NCBI GenBank assembly: GCA_900551435.1
Contig: URVW01000006.1
Span: forward strand, 1 to 53,084
Length of the DNA stretch: 53,084 nt
Direction of reading: 5' to 3'
Source of the DNA: an uncultured Faecalibacterium sp.
GTDB lineage: Bacteria > Bacillota > Clostridia > Oscillospirales > Ruminococcaceae
The notes under the pieces are model-generated. The model made no database searches and was not told the origin of the DNA. It worked only from the letters and a program-made list of their open reading frames with translations. A program made the position numbers and the translations under genes. Positions 7,975-14,988 of this stretch are shown piece after piece (the first letter of the stretch is position 1; each line of letters starts with the position of its first letter).

Positions 7975-9237
7975 TTACTTTTCAAAAGCCGTCCGGACAT
8001 CACCGGAGAAATACAGTGTGCCCAGCGCACAGACCGGACCTTCGCCGCCCAGCTCCACGGCGCGTTTCACGCCCGCTTCGATGGAATCCGCCGGTTCTGC
8101 GATGCCGCCCCGCACCCGGATGTGCTCCGCCAGCGTTTCGGCGGGCATGGCACGCGGTGTATGGGCTGCCACTGTCACAAACTGCTTTGCCAGCGGCAGA
8201 AGCAGGGCCAGCATCTCGTCCACATCCTTGTCGGCCATGATGCTCAGCAGGAACACGAACCGCTCCCCGGGGAAACGGTCGCGCAGACTCTGCACGGTGG
8301 CCCGCATCCCGTGGGCGTTGTGGCTGCCATCCAGCAGGAAAGCCGGCGAATGCCGCAGCAGCTCGAACCGCCCCGGCCAGCTGACGGTTTCCAGCCCCTT
8401 CCGGATCGCGTCATCCGGGATGTTCCAGCCCCGCTCCCGCAGGACCCGCAGCGTCGTGATGGCAACGGCGGCGTTTTTCGGCTGATAGCTTCCGATAAGC
8501 GGCAACTTGATGCCGTTCAGGCCATCAAAATCGAATGTTACTTCGTCAAGGTTCCCGCCCTCGATGTTCAGCTTGGAGAAATCCACCTCGGAAAGCGGGA
8601 CCTGCTTTTCTGCGGCCACGCGGGCGATGACCGCATCCGCTTCCGGCACGCCGCCATAACTGACCACCGGGCTTCCAGCCTTGATGATGCCCGCTTTCGC
8701 CGAAGCAATATCGGCGATGGTAGGGCCAAGCTCTTTCACATGGTCCATGCCCAGCGCCGTGATGACCGCGCATTCCGGCGGGTCGATCACGTTGGTCGAA
8801 TCCAGCGTTCCGCCCAGACCGACTTCCAGTACCACGATGTCGCAATGCTTCTCAGCAAAATAGAGCATCCCCAGTGCGGTGATGATCTCAAATTCCGTCG
8901 GGACGTCATCCATCGCGTCTGCGGCGGGCTTCACTTTCTCTACCAGCTGCACCAGCTCTTCGTCGCCGATCTGCTGGCCGTTCACCTGAATGCGCTCATT
9001 GAACCGGTTGATGAACGGCGAGGTGTACAGGCCCACGCGGTATCCCGCCGCCTGTAAACAGGACGCCAGCATGGCCGACGTGCTGCCCTTTCCGTTCGTT
9101 CCCGCCACATGGATGAATTTCAGCTGCTTGTGCGGGTCGCCCAGCGCGGCCAGCAGGGTGCGGATGCGGGTCAGGCCCGGTTTGTGCCCTGCCCACTGGA
9201 CCGCATGGATATACTGCATTGCTTCTTCGTAGTTCAT
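7975..9237 (-). CDS. folC: Folylpolyglutamate synthase / dihydrofolate synthase
   Basis: Adds glutamate to folates, trapping them in the cell. 420 residues of the Mur ligase family. Motifs: FIHVAGTNGKGSTSAMLAS (ATP P-loop, residues about 42-60), YTSPFINRFNERIQVNG (folate-binding omega loop), VVLEVGLGGTLDSTN, ALGMDHVKELG, SAKAGIIK (carbamylated Lys region) and FLLDGSHNAHG. GGAAGG lies before the ATG. It is 16 bases after folT on the same strand, under the THF riboswitch, so uptake and polyglutamylation of folate are co-regulated. Whether it also acts as dihydrofolate synthase is not decided by sequence. Confidence 0.95.
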   Translation of the reverse strand: MNYEEAMQYIHAVQWAGHKPGLTRIRTLLAALGDPHKQLKFIHVAGTNGKGSTSAMLASCLQAAGYRVGLYTSPFINRFNERIQVNGQQIGDEELVQLVEKVKPAADAMDDVPTEFEIITALGMLYFAEKHCDIVVLEVGLGGTLDSTNVIDPPECAVITALGMDHVKELGPTIADIASAKAGIIKAGSPVVSYGGVPEADAVIARVAAEKQVPLSEVDFSKLNIEGGNLDEVTFDFDGLNGIKLPLIGSYQPKNAAVAITTLRVLRERGWNIPDDAIRKGLETVSWPGRFELLRHSPAFLLDGSHNAHGMRATVQSLRDRFPGERFVFLLSIMADKDVDEMLALLLPLAKQFVTVAAHTPRAMPAETLAEHIRVRGGIAEPADSIEAGVKRAVELGGEGPVCALGTLYFSGDVRTAFEK

Positions 9238-9253
9238 GGTTTCGCCTTCCCGT

Positions 9254-9766
9254 TTACTTTTTGACCACCGATGCCAGTGCCTTGTTCTCCAGCAGGATGC
9301 GGAGCAGCGCCGTGTTGACCGCGCTCAGAACCAGCGCGTTCGGGATCCGGGCCGCCAGCAGCGACCACGGATAATTATAAAAGATGTGCAGGGCCAGCGA
9401 GTTGATGATCATGGAACCGACGATGTGGCCCATCAGCACGCTGCAGCCCAGCCGGAGCGTCAGCTTGAGGTCGGGCAGCTTCTGCCATGCCAGACCAGCC
9501 ACCAAGCCGACGGCTCCCGCGCCCAGTGTGATGAGCGGATTGATGGAATAGCCCGACAGGATGCCGCCGATCATATCGGCCACGGCTCCCACCGCAAAGC
9601 CGCCTACCGGCCCGAACCAGATGGCCGCCAGCAGCGTCGGCAGCGCGCCGAGATTGAACCGCAGGAACCCGGTAGACACCGTCAGCACACGGGCGAAAAT
9701 AATGCTCATGGCCGTCAGCAGGGCCAGCATCGTGAGCGTTCGGACAGACACTTTGGAATGATTCAT
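9254..9766 (-). CDS. folT: Folate ECF transporter S component
   Basis: Membrane substrate-capture subunit of a group II ECF transporter; it would pair with a shared EcfA-A'-T module encoded elsewhere. 170 residues with about six hydrophobic segments. It carries the FolT signature TAMSIIFARVLTV and FLRFNLGALPTLLAAIWFGP, with GFAVGAVADMIGGIL and ITLGAGAVGLVAG. AGGAGG lies 7 bases before the ATG at 9766. Folate as substrate is supported by the THF riboswitch upstream and by folC directly downstream. No ecfA or ecfT is present in the window. Confidence 0.93.
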   Translation of the reverse strand: MNHSKVSVRTLTMLALLTAMSIIFARVLTVSTGFLRFNLGALPTLLAAIWFGPVGGFAVGAVADMIGGILSGYSINPLITLGAGAVGLVAGLAWQKLPDLKLTLRLGCSVLMGHIVGSMIINSLALHIFYNYPWSLLAARIPNALVLSAVNTALLRILLENKALASVVKK

Positions 9767-9800
9767 ACTTCATCCTCCTGAAAGAATGCAGGGCGGACGC

Positions 9801-9840
9801 AAAAATGCCCTCCCCTGTGACGAACCGCACAAAGGAGGGC
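9801..9840 (-). terminator. Expression-platform terminator of the folT riboswitch
   Basis: Minus strand GCCCTCC pairs with GGAGGGC, followed by ATTTTT. It lies between the THF aptamer and the folT ribosome binding site, as expected for premature termination when folate is plentiful. Confidence 0.75.
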
Positions 9841-9921
9841 GTGAATCCAACAAGTTTCACTTCCAGACAAGCCCGTGCAGACGGTCTCGCCTGCACCCAA
9901 GTCCATGCAGCAGCGGGATGC

Positions 9922-9995
9922 AGACCATGCACCGCGGGTACTCCTTCGTCCACAGCACAACTCCCCGTTGATGCGGCACTTAACGCACATGGTCT
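9922..9995 (-). promoter_or_regulatory. Tetrahydrofolate riboswitch (folT motif)
   Basis: Reading the minus strand, P1 is AGACCATG (9995-9988) pairing with CATGGTCT (9929-9922). Inside are the conserved elements GCGTTAAGTG, an internal GGGGAGTTG, ACGAAGGAG and CCGCGGTGCAT, matching the class I THF aptamer order. The aptamer precedes a folate transporter and folC, its standard genes. Confidence 0.9.
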
Positions 9996-10013
9996 TACTC
10001 TGTTGATACTGTT

Positions 10014-10042
10014 ATTATATGCCTTTTTTCGCCCAGATGCAA
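10014..10042 (-). promoter_or_regulatory. Promoter for folT-folC
   Basis: Minus strand TTGCAT (10042-10037), 17-base spacer, TATAAT (10019-10014). Transcription would start near 10007, just before the aptamer. Confidence 0.85.
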
Positions 10043-10125
10043 TCGCACCCTTGCAACAGGTTTCACAAGGCATCTCTCTGTTTTTTGGAAGTTTTGTAGA
10101 AGGGTCATTCTTTTCGGACTGTTCA

Positions 10126-10154
10126 TTGCGTTCTGTCGAAATTTGTGATATCCT
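10126..10154 (+). promoter_or_regulatory. Promoter for membrane-peptide locus 1
   Basis: TTGCGT (10126-10131), 17-base spacer, TATCCT (10149-10154). The predicted start near 10161 coincides with the left edge of a 39-base block that is identical in locus 2, indicating that the conserved block is the mRNA 5' end. Confidence 0.6.
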
Positions 10155-10195
10155 GTAACTGCCGCTCCACTCCGGCCCATTTTATGGAAAGGAGG

Positions 10196-10225
10196 TGAGA
10201 CCAATGGAAGTTATCCTCAATTTTT
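10196..10225 (+). repeat. Direct repeat DRa of locus 1
   Basis: TGAGACCAATGGAA, four bases, then TCCTCAATTTTT. It spans the start codon region and first codons of the toxin-like peptide. It recurs as DRb at 10371-10396, so the antisense RNA carries its complement. Confidence 0.85.
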
Positions 10226-10305
10226 TACTGTCCGTCACAGCAAGTATCGTCGCTTACTATATTTGCAAGTGGCTTGACGACCAGTTTCGAAGCGGCAAGC
10301 ACTAA
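10204..10305 (+). CDS. 33-residue membrane peptide, Fst-like type I toxin candidate (copy 1)
   Basis: The peptide starts MEVILNFLLSVTASIVAYY and ends ICKWLDDQFRSGKH: one hydrophobic helix (about 3-20) and a charged tail with Trp-Leu-Asp. Fst of plasmid pAD1 is also 33 residues with this layout, and such peptides insert in the membrane and are toxic when unregulated. AAAGGAGGTGAG lies 6 bases upstream. Context decides the call: convergent consensus promoter, shared bidirectional terminator, and repeats at both ends, the hallmarks of par loci. A paralogue is at 14633, identical in 21 of the last 26 residues or more. Toxicity is inferred and not shown. Confidence 0.78.
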   Translation: MEVILNFLLSVTASIVAYYICKWLDDQFRSGKH

Positions 10306-10320
10306 TCCCTAGGCAAACAG

Positions 10321-10355
10321 GAAGCCCCTCGGTAGTCGCAATACCGAGGGGCTTC
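10321..10355. terminator. Bidirectional terminator shared by toxin and antisense RNA (locus 1)
   Basis: GAAGCCCCTCGGTA pairs with TACCGAGGGGCTTC around a 7-base loop. Symmetry lets it end transcripts from both sides, as in pAD1 par. Confidence 0.88.
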
Positions 10356-10370
10356 TTGCTTTTGGTCTTG

Positions 10371-10396
10371 TGAGACCAATGGAATCCTCAATTTTT
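10371..10396 (+). repeat. Direct repeat DRb of locus 1
   Basis: TGAGACCAATGGAA followed directly by TCCTCAATTTTT; equals DRa at 10196-10225 except for a 4-base gap. It lies beyond the terminator, inside the antisense transcript. Confidence 0.85.
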
Positions 10397-10404
10397 CCAT
10401 CTTC

Positions 10405-10432
10405 ATTATACGCGCCTACGAAAAAATGTCAA
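10405..10432 (-). promoter_or_regulatory. Antisense RNA promoter (locus 1)
   Basis: Minus strand TTGACA (10432-10427), 16-base spacer, TATAAT (10410-10405). Full consensus in both boxes, stronger than the toxin promoter, as expected for an antitoxin RNA in excess. Confidence 0.9.
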
Positions 10433-10449
10433 GCTCTTTGCGGTTTTCT

Positions 10450-10478
10450 TTGACTGTTCCCGCAAAACGTGGTAAGAT
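10450..10478 (+). promoter_or_regulatory. Promoter for the M3 peptidase
   Basis: TTGACT (10450-10455), 17-base spacer, TAAGAT (10473-10478). Confidence 0.8.
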
Positions 10479-10512
10479 GGAGCAAACACTTCAAGAAAGG
10501 ACGTATCCGTCT

Positions 10513-12204
10513 ATGAAATTCAGCGAGATGACCTATACCCGCCCCGACATCGACGCGCTGCTTGCCCGCTGCAAGGAGCTGGCCGCAAAGGCTGCTTCTG
10601 CCGCTTCCGGCGAGGAGCTGGTCGAGGCTTACTATGAGCAGAGCCGCGCCTTTGCCGACTACAACACTGCCGCCAATCTAGCCAGCATCCACTACACCTG
10701 CGACACCCGCGATGCCTACTGGAAAGCCGAGCAGGACTTCTTTGACGCCAACGGCCCCGCCGTGCAGAACGCCAGCGTCGAAATCAGCCGCGCCTTCCTC
10801 GCCAATCCCCATGTGGATGCCCTGACCGAAGCCTTCGGTTCGACCTGCGTGGCCGGCATGAAGAATGCCGTTCTGGGCATGGATGACCGCACCGTGGAGC
10901 TGCAGAAAGAGTACAACGCTCTTGTCAGCCAGTATCAGCAGGTCTACGGCGGCGCTCTGGTGGAGCTGGACGGCAAGCAGCTGACCATCCCCCAGCTGGG
11001 ACCCTACAAGGAGAATCTGGACCCCGCCATCCGCCGCGCCGCTTACGAGGCCGAGGCCGGTTACTTCGATGCTCACCGCGCCGAGCTGGACGGTCTGTAC
11101 ACCAAGATCGTCAAGAACCTCAACGAACAGGCCAAAATTCTGGGCTACCACGACTACAGCGAGCTGTCCTATGTTCGGATGAACCGCATCGGCTACGGCC
11201 CGGAGGAGATCAAGCACTTCCGCGATCAGGTCGCCAACGATGTGGTCCCCCAGCTGAAGAAGGTCATCGAGCTGCGCCGCAAGCGCACCGGCATCGAGCA
11301 CCCCATCTTCGCCGACCTACCCGTTTCTTTCAAAGACGGCAACCCCTCCCCCATCAAGGGCTATGACGCCCGGATGGCCGCTGCCCGCACCATGTACCAC
11401 GAACTCAGCCCTGAGACGGCAGAATTCATCGACTTCATGCAGGACAACGAGCTGTTCGATGTCGAGAGCCGCCCCGGCAAGATGTCCGGAGGTTATATGA
11501 CCAGTCTGCCCGCTTACAAGGCTCCGTTCATCTTCGCCAACTGGAACAACACTTCCGCTGACGTGGATGTTCTGACCCACGAGTGCGGCCATGCATTCGA
11601 GGGCTATGTGGCCGAACGGAACCCGAAGATCCCCGCTGACCTCGAGTGCCCCGGCATGGAGAGCGCCGAGATCCACTCGATGGCGATGGAGTTCCTCACC
11701 GCACCGTGGCATCATCTGCTGTTCGGCAAAGACACCGAAAAATATGCGTTGGTCCACGCCGAGGACAGCTTCCTCTTCCTTGCCTACGGCTGTGCCGTGG
11801 ATGAGTTCCAGCACCTCATGTACCAGAATCCCGATCTGACCCCCGACGAGCGGAACAAGGTCTGGCTCGACCTCGAGCACAAATACCGTCCGTGGATCGA
11901 CTTCGACAATCTGCCCTTCTATGGCCGCGGCGCCGGCTGGCAGCGTCAGCTCCACATCTACGAGTGCCCGTTCTATTATATCGACTACTGCCTGTCCACC
12001 ATGGCCGCTCTGCAGTTCTTCCTGCTGAGCCTGAAGGACCACAAGGACGCATGGCAGCGCTATCTCAAGCTGGTCCGCCGCGCCGGTACGGCAAGCTATT
12101 CGGAACTGTGCGAGACGGCTGGCCTGAAGGTTCCCTTCACCGATGGCTCCATCAAGGCCATCGCCGAAGAGATGGAACAGTGGATCGCGGCCCATCAGGT
12201 CTGA
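10513..12204 (+). CDS. M3 family oligoendopeptidase (PepF-like)
   Basis: A cytoplasmic zinc metallopeptidase cutting short peptides. 563 residues from the ATG at 10513. Zinc site HECGH at residues 356-360, with the third ligand in the downstream helix ESAEIHSMAMEFL (Glu 383 or 386). The N-terminal oligopeptidase F helical domain fills the first 200 residues, and FYYIDYCLSTMAALQFF near the C-terminus is typical of the M3B subgroup. The frame extends upstream to 10426, but that would overlap the promoter; AAAGGA lies 11 bases before the chosen start. It has its own promoter and stands between the two par-like loci. Confidence 0.93.
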   Translation: MKFSEMTYTRPDIDALLARCKELAAKAASAASGEELVEAYYEQSRAFADYNTAANLASIHYTCDTRDAYWKAEQDFFDANGPAVQNASVEISRAFLANPHVDALTEAFGSTCVAGMKNAVLGMDDRTVELQKEYNALVSQYQQVYGGALVELDGKQLTIPQLGPYKENLDPAIRRAAYEAEAGYFDAHRAELDGLYTKIVKNLNEQAKILGYHDYSELSYVRMNRIGYGPEEIKHFRDQVANDVVPQLKKVIELRRKRTGIEHPIFADLPVSFKDGNPSPIKGYDARMAAARTMYHELSPETAEFIDFMQDNELFDVESRPGKMSGGYMTSLPAYKAPFIFANWNNTSADVDVLTHECGHAFEGYVAERNPKIPADLECPGMESAEIHSMAMEFLTAPWHHLLFGKDTEKYALVHAEDSFLFLAYGCAVDEFQHLMYQNPDLTPDERNKVWLDLEHKYRPWIDFDNLPFYGRGAGWQRQLHIYECPFYYIDYCLSTMAALQFFLLSLKDHKDAWQRYLKLVRRAGTASYSELCETAGLKVPFTDGSIKAIAEEMEQWIAAHQV

Positions 12205-12211
12205 GTTCCTC

Positions 12212-12240
12212 TTTACAAGCCGCTTCTTGTCCGCTATCAT
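12212..12240 (+). promoter_or_regulatory. Promoter for mscL
   Basis: TTTACA (12212-12217), 17-base spacer, TATCAT (12235-12240). Confidence 0.7.
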
Positions 12241-12291
12241 AATAGGTAGTGAATTTGCCCGGATCGAGGCACAAAAAGGAGCGGTATTGCT

Positions 12292-12744
12292 ATGCCAGAA
12301 AAAGAGATCAAAGGCATCAAAAAGTTTTTTGAAGAGTTCAAAGCATTCGCCATGCGCGGCAACGTGCTGGATATGGCAGTCGGCGTGGTCGTCGGCTCGG
12401 CATTCACGGCGATCGTGAACTCGCTGGTCGGCGATGTGATCAACCCCCTCATCGGCCTGTTCTTCAACAGCGACTTTTCGGATGTCGTCATCAAGATCGG
12501 CGATGTGGACCTGAAGATCGGCTCGTTCATCAGCGCCATTATCAACTTTCTCATCGTCGCATTTGTACTGTTCGTGGTGCTGAAAGCCTTCAACGCCCTG
12601 TTCAACAAGAAGAAAGTCGAAGAAGCTCCCGCAGAGCCGACCACCAAGGTCTGTCCCTACTGCCAGAGCGAGATCTCCATCAAGGCAGTCCGCTGCCCGC
12701 ACTGCACTTCCAAATTGGAAGGCTTCCCGGAGATCAACGACTGA
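12292..12744 (+). CDS. mscL: Large-conductance mechanosensitive channel with C-terminal zinc ribbon
   Basis: Forms a homopentameric pore that opens under membrane tension to release solutes on osmotic downshock. 150 residues. The N-terminal amphipathic helix and TM1 read FKAFAMRGNVLDMAVGVVVG with SAFTAIVNSLVGDVINPLIG, the family core; TM2 is about residues 78-104. After a short acidic linker, residues 121-138 carry CPYC and CPHC, a zinc-ribbon-like pair in place of the usual short helical tail. Such tails occur in some Firmicute MscL proteins. Single gene with its own promoter and terminator. Confidence 0.95.
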   Translation: MPEKEIKGIKKFFEEFKAFAMRGNVLDMAVGVVVGSAFTAIVNSLVGDVINPLIGLFFNSDFSDVVIKIGDVDLKIGSFISAIINFLIVAFVLFVVLKAFNALFNKKKVEEAPAEPTTKVCPYCQSEISIKAVRCPHCTSKLEGFPEIND

Positions 12745-12755
12745 TTTCAAAAACC

Positions 12756-12805
12756 AAAAAGCTCCGTTTCTCCCGCTGCCGCAGCAAAGAGGAACGGAGC
12801 TTTTT
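12756..12805. terminator. Bidirectional terminator between mscL and alkaline phosphatase
   Basis: AAAAAGCTCCGTT pairs with AACGGAGCTTTTT around a long loop. It serves mscL on the plus strand and the phosphatase (ending at 12816) on the minus strand. Confidence 0.85.
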
Positions 12806-12815
12806 CTGTTTTGGT

Positions 12816-14360
12816 TTACTGCACGCCGGTCAGCTCAGCCAGCTTGTGGTAAATTTCGGTGTTATCGAACACGCCGCGGAACTTCTCCGCGCCCACGCCC
12901 ATGGCGTAGATGTTGACCATCGCGCCGGTGTGTGCATAGGTGGTGTGGTCCATGCCGGACTTGTGGTTGATGGTGTGGCAGATGGCCATGGAGAACGGGA
13001 TGTAAGTACCGTACAGCTCGTAATCTTCCTGACTCATCTTGCTCTGGGAGGAAGCGCCGACTTCCAGCGTGCGTTCGTAAGACTTGCGCAGATTCTCCAC
13101 CTCGTAATCGGTCAGCAGCAGCTTGCCCGCACTGGCGGCGTCGGGGTCATTGGGCAGGGTCAGACCGAAGTTTGCCTTGACGTCTGCCATGGCCGTCTCG
13201 AACGGAGTCTGATTGGCAATGTAGCTCTGGACATAGGTGGAATCGAACTTCGCATAGGACATCTTCTGATGGGTCAGGTTGGTGAGGAAGGTGTCATAGT
13301 TGGTGGTCTTGTAGCCGATGGCCATGCCGCCCGTCTCGTGGTCGGCGGTGACGAGGATCAGCGTCTCGTTGGGGTGGGCGTTGTAGAAATCAACTGCGGC
13401 CTGAACGGCGTTGCTCATCTCCAGCACATCGTGGATGGAAGCAGCGGCATCGTTGGCGTGGCATGCCCAGTCGATCTTGCCGGACTCGGTCATCAGGAAG
13501 AAGCCCTTCTTATTTTCCAGCAGTTCGATGCCTTTCTTGACGTAGTCGGTCAGCTGCCACTCGCCGTTGGCGGCATCCATCGCGTAGTTCATGGCCTTGC
13601 CGTCTGCAAGGTTCTCGGCAATGATGAGGGTCTTGCCCGCACCGGCGGTCAGAGCGGCTGCGCCGGCCTGTGTGGTCACGACGTTGTAACCGGCTTGTGC
13701 GGCAACTTCGTGGTTGTTGGGACCGGTCCCGTCGCCGTTCACCTTCTGGAACTCGCCGCCCGCAAAGTATTCAAAGCCAGAGTTTGCCAGCTCGACGCCG
13801 ATCTGATAGTAGTTCTTGCGGCTGTTCTGGTGGGCATAGAACGCCGCCGGGGTGGCATGGTCGATGTTGACGGTGGAGACCACACCGACCTTATAATTCT
13901 TCTGCTTGTGGAGCTTTTCTGCGATCGTCTCATAAGGCACATCGCGGGTCCACGGGCACATGTTGATGACACCGCTCTCAGTCTTGTTGCCGGTCGCAAT
14001 GGAAGTTGCGGTCGAAGCCGAATCCGGGCAGAAAGACGTGCTGTCGTAGGTCGTTACGCTGCCCACTTCGGGGAAGGAGGTAAAGCTCAAATCACCCTCC
14101 ACGACTGCACCGTTGTTCTCAGTCGTTCCTTTATAGAAGCGGGCAGACTGGATCTGCGCCGTGCCCATGCCGTCGCCGATGAACAGGAAAACGTACTTCG
14201 GTTTTTTCAAAAAGTCCAGCAGACCGTTCTCTTCCTCTGCAGAAGCTGCTTCCGGCCCTGCCGCGCTGGCGGCCACCGGGGCTGCACTCAGCAAACCGGC
14301 TGCCGATGCCACAGCACCGACTTTCAGAAAGTTCCGGCGGGTGATCTTGTTTTCTTTCAT
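12816..14360 (-). CDS. Alkaline phosphatase, Tat-exported
   Basis: Hydrolyses phosphomonoesters outside the membrane. 514 residues. The N-terminus reads MKENKITRRNFLKVGA, a twin-arginine signal (RR at 8-9), followed by a hydrophobic stretch and an Ala-rich cleavage region about residues 28-40. Active-site features: IGDGMG (metal Asp 63), CPDSASTATS with nucleophile Ser 114, and the metal motif DHETGG later. The start at 14360 is chosen for GAGAGGA 8 bases upstream and for the Tat motif; the open frame continues to 14408. It is a single gene; no pho regulator or Pho-box-like sequence is evident nearby. Confidence 0.9.
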   Translation of the reverse strand: MKENKITRRNFLKVGAVASAAGLLSAAPVAASAAGPEAASAEEENGLLDFLKKPKYVFLFIGDGMGTAQIQSARFYKGTTENNGAVVEGDLSFTSFPEVGSVTTYDSTSFCPDSASTATSIATGNKTESGVINMCPWTRDVPYETIAEKLHKQKNYKVGVVSTVNIDHATPAAFYAHQNSRKNYYQIGVELANSGFEYFAGGEFQKVNGDGTGPNNHEVAAQAGYNVVTTQAGAAALTAGAGKTLIIAENLADGKAMNYAMDAANGEWQLTDYVKKGIELLENKKGFFLMTESGKIDWACHANDAAASIHDVLEMSNAVQAAVDFYNAHPNETLILVTADHETGGMAIGYKTTNYDTFLTNLTHQKMSYAKFDSTYVQSYIANQTPFETAMADVKANFGLTLPNDPDAASAGKLLLTDYEVENLRKSYERTLEVGASSQSKMSQEDYELYGTYIPFSMAICHTINHKSGMDHTTYAHTGAMVNIYAMGVGAEKFRGVFDNTEIYHKLAELTGVQ

Positions 14361-14553
14361 AACCAATATCCTCTCTTCTCCTGAGTCCTCCCGGACCCGT
14401 TTCAGCATTCTTTCTGGGAACGGCTTTATTGTATCGTTTTTGCTCTCTGCCCGAAACCATGTCCGCGCAAAGGATGTGTAAAACCTTCCCGGCCCGTTCT
14501 GCTCAAACGTAAAAAAGAGAGGTGTTTTGTAAAAAAGCTTTTGTCGGATTTCC

Positions 14554-14582
14554 TTGTAAACCCGCAGAATTTATGTTATGCT
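14554..14582 (+). promoter_or_regulatory. Promoter for membrane-peptide locus 2
   Basis: TTGTAA (14554-14559), 17-base spacer, extended -10 TGT-TATGCT (14577-14582). The start near 14589 again matches the left edge of the 39-base conserved block. Confidence 0.75.
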
Positions 14583-14623
14583 GTATTCGCCGCTCCACTC
14601 CGGCCCATTTTATGGAAAGGAGG

Positions 14624-14656
14624 TGAGTTTCCATGAATATTCTTTCTACGTTTCTA
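14624..14656 (+). repeat. Direct repeat DRa of locus 2
   Basis: TGAGTTTCCATGAA, six bases, then TTCTACGTTTCTA. It spans the peptide start codon. It matches DRb at 14796-14828 but not the repeats of locus 1. Confidence 0.85.
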
Positions 14657-14734
14657 CTGTCCGTCGCAGCAAGTGTAGTCGCTTACTACATTTGCAAATG
14701 GCTTGACGACCAGTTCAAGAGCGGCAAGCACTGA
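14633..14734 (+). CDS. 33-residue membrane peptide, Fst-like type I toxin candidate (copy 2)
   Basis: Paralogue of the peptide at 10204: it starts MNILSTFLLSVAASVVAYY and ends ICKWLDDQFKSGKH, the same length. The body differs only by conservative changes, while the first six residues differ because those codons lie in the locus-specific direct repeat. AAAGGAGGTGAG is 6 bases upstream inside a 39-base block identical to copy 1. Convergent antisense promoter, shared terminator and flanking repeats are all present, as in par/Fst modules. It would act at the membrane. Toxicity is inferred from architecture. Confidence 0.78.
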   Translation: MNILSTFLLSVAASVVAYYICKWLDDQFKSGKH

Positions 14735-14747
14735 TCCCTAGCAAACA

Positions 14748-14826
14748 GGAAGCCCCTCGGTACTGCGAATACCGGGGGGCTTCTTGTTGCTTATGTGAGT
14801 TCCATGAACTCATTTTCTACGTTTCT
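14748..14826 (-). ncRNA. Antisense antitoxin RNA candidate (locus 2)
   Basis: About 75-80 nt, starting near 14826 and ending at the shared terminator. It contains the complement of DRb and can pair with DRa over the copy 2 start codon, but would pair poorly with copy 1 mRNA except in the terminator. Confidence 0.72.
14749..14783. terminator. Bidirectional terminator shared by toxin and antisense RNA (locus 2)
   Basis: GAAGCCCCTCGGTA pairs with TACCGGGGGGCTTC around a 7-base loop, nearly identical to locus 1. Confidence 0.88.
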
Positions 14827-14828
14827 AT
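14796..14828 (+). repeat. Direct repeat DRb of locus 2
   Basis: TGAGTTCCATGAA, six different bases, then TTCTACGTTTCTA; partner of DRa at 14624-14656. The last bases may fall at or just outside the antisense start. Confidence 0.82.
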
Positions 14829-14832
14829 TTTT

Positions 14833-14860
14833 ATTATATGCTCCCATAGCAAAAAGTCAA
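14833..14860 (-). promoter_or_regulatory. Antisense RNA promoter (locus 2)
   Basis: Minus strand TTGACT (14860-14855), 16-base spacer, TATAAT (14838-14833). Same spacing as in locus 1. Confidence 0.88.
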
Positions 14861-14988
14861 GCATCTCCGAAAAAACATTTTTCTTCAAATTTGAAATTTT
14901 TACGGTTTTTCCACAAAATTTTCCTCATGCTTTTCCGGCGGGTGTGCTATCATAAATTCAGACAAAATTTTGAAAAAGGAGAATTTCC

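Larger units (their letters stand above)
10320..10398 (-). ncRNA. Antisense antitoxin RNA candidate (locus 1)
   Basis: About 75-80 nt, starting near 10398 from a near-perfect promoter and ending at the shared terminator. Its 5' part is the complement of DRb and so can pair with DRa, which covers the toxin start codon. Its 3' part is complementary to the toxin mRNA terminator. This is the RNA II design of par. Confidence 0.72.

Noticed and set aside
7827..8240. Hydrophobic frame starting at the ATG after the 7795 palindrome
   Set aside because: No ribosome binding site, and it reads through the terminator at 7935-7974 into antisense of folC. The hydrophobic residues come from a pyrimidine-rich tract.
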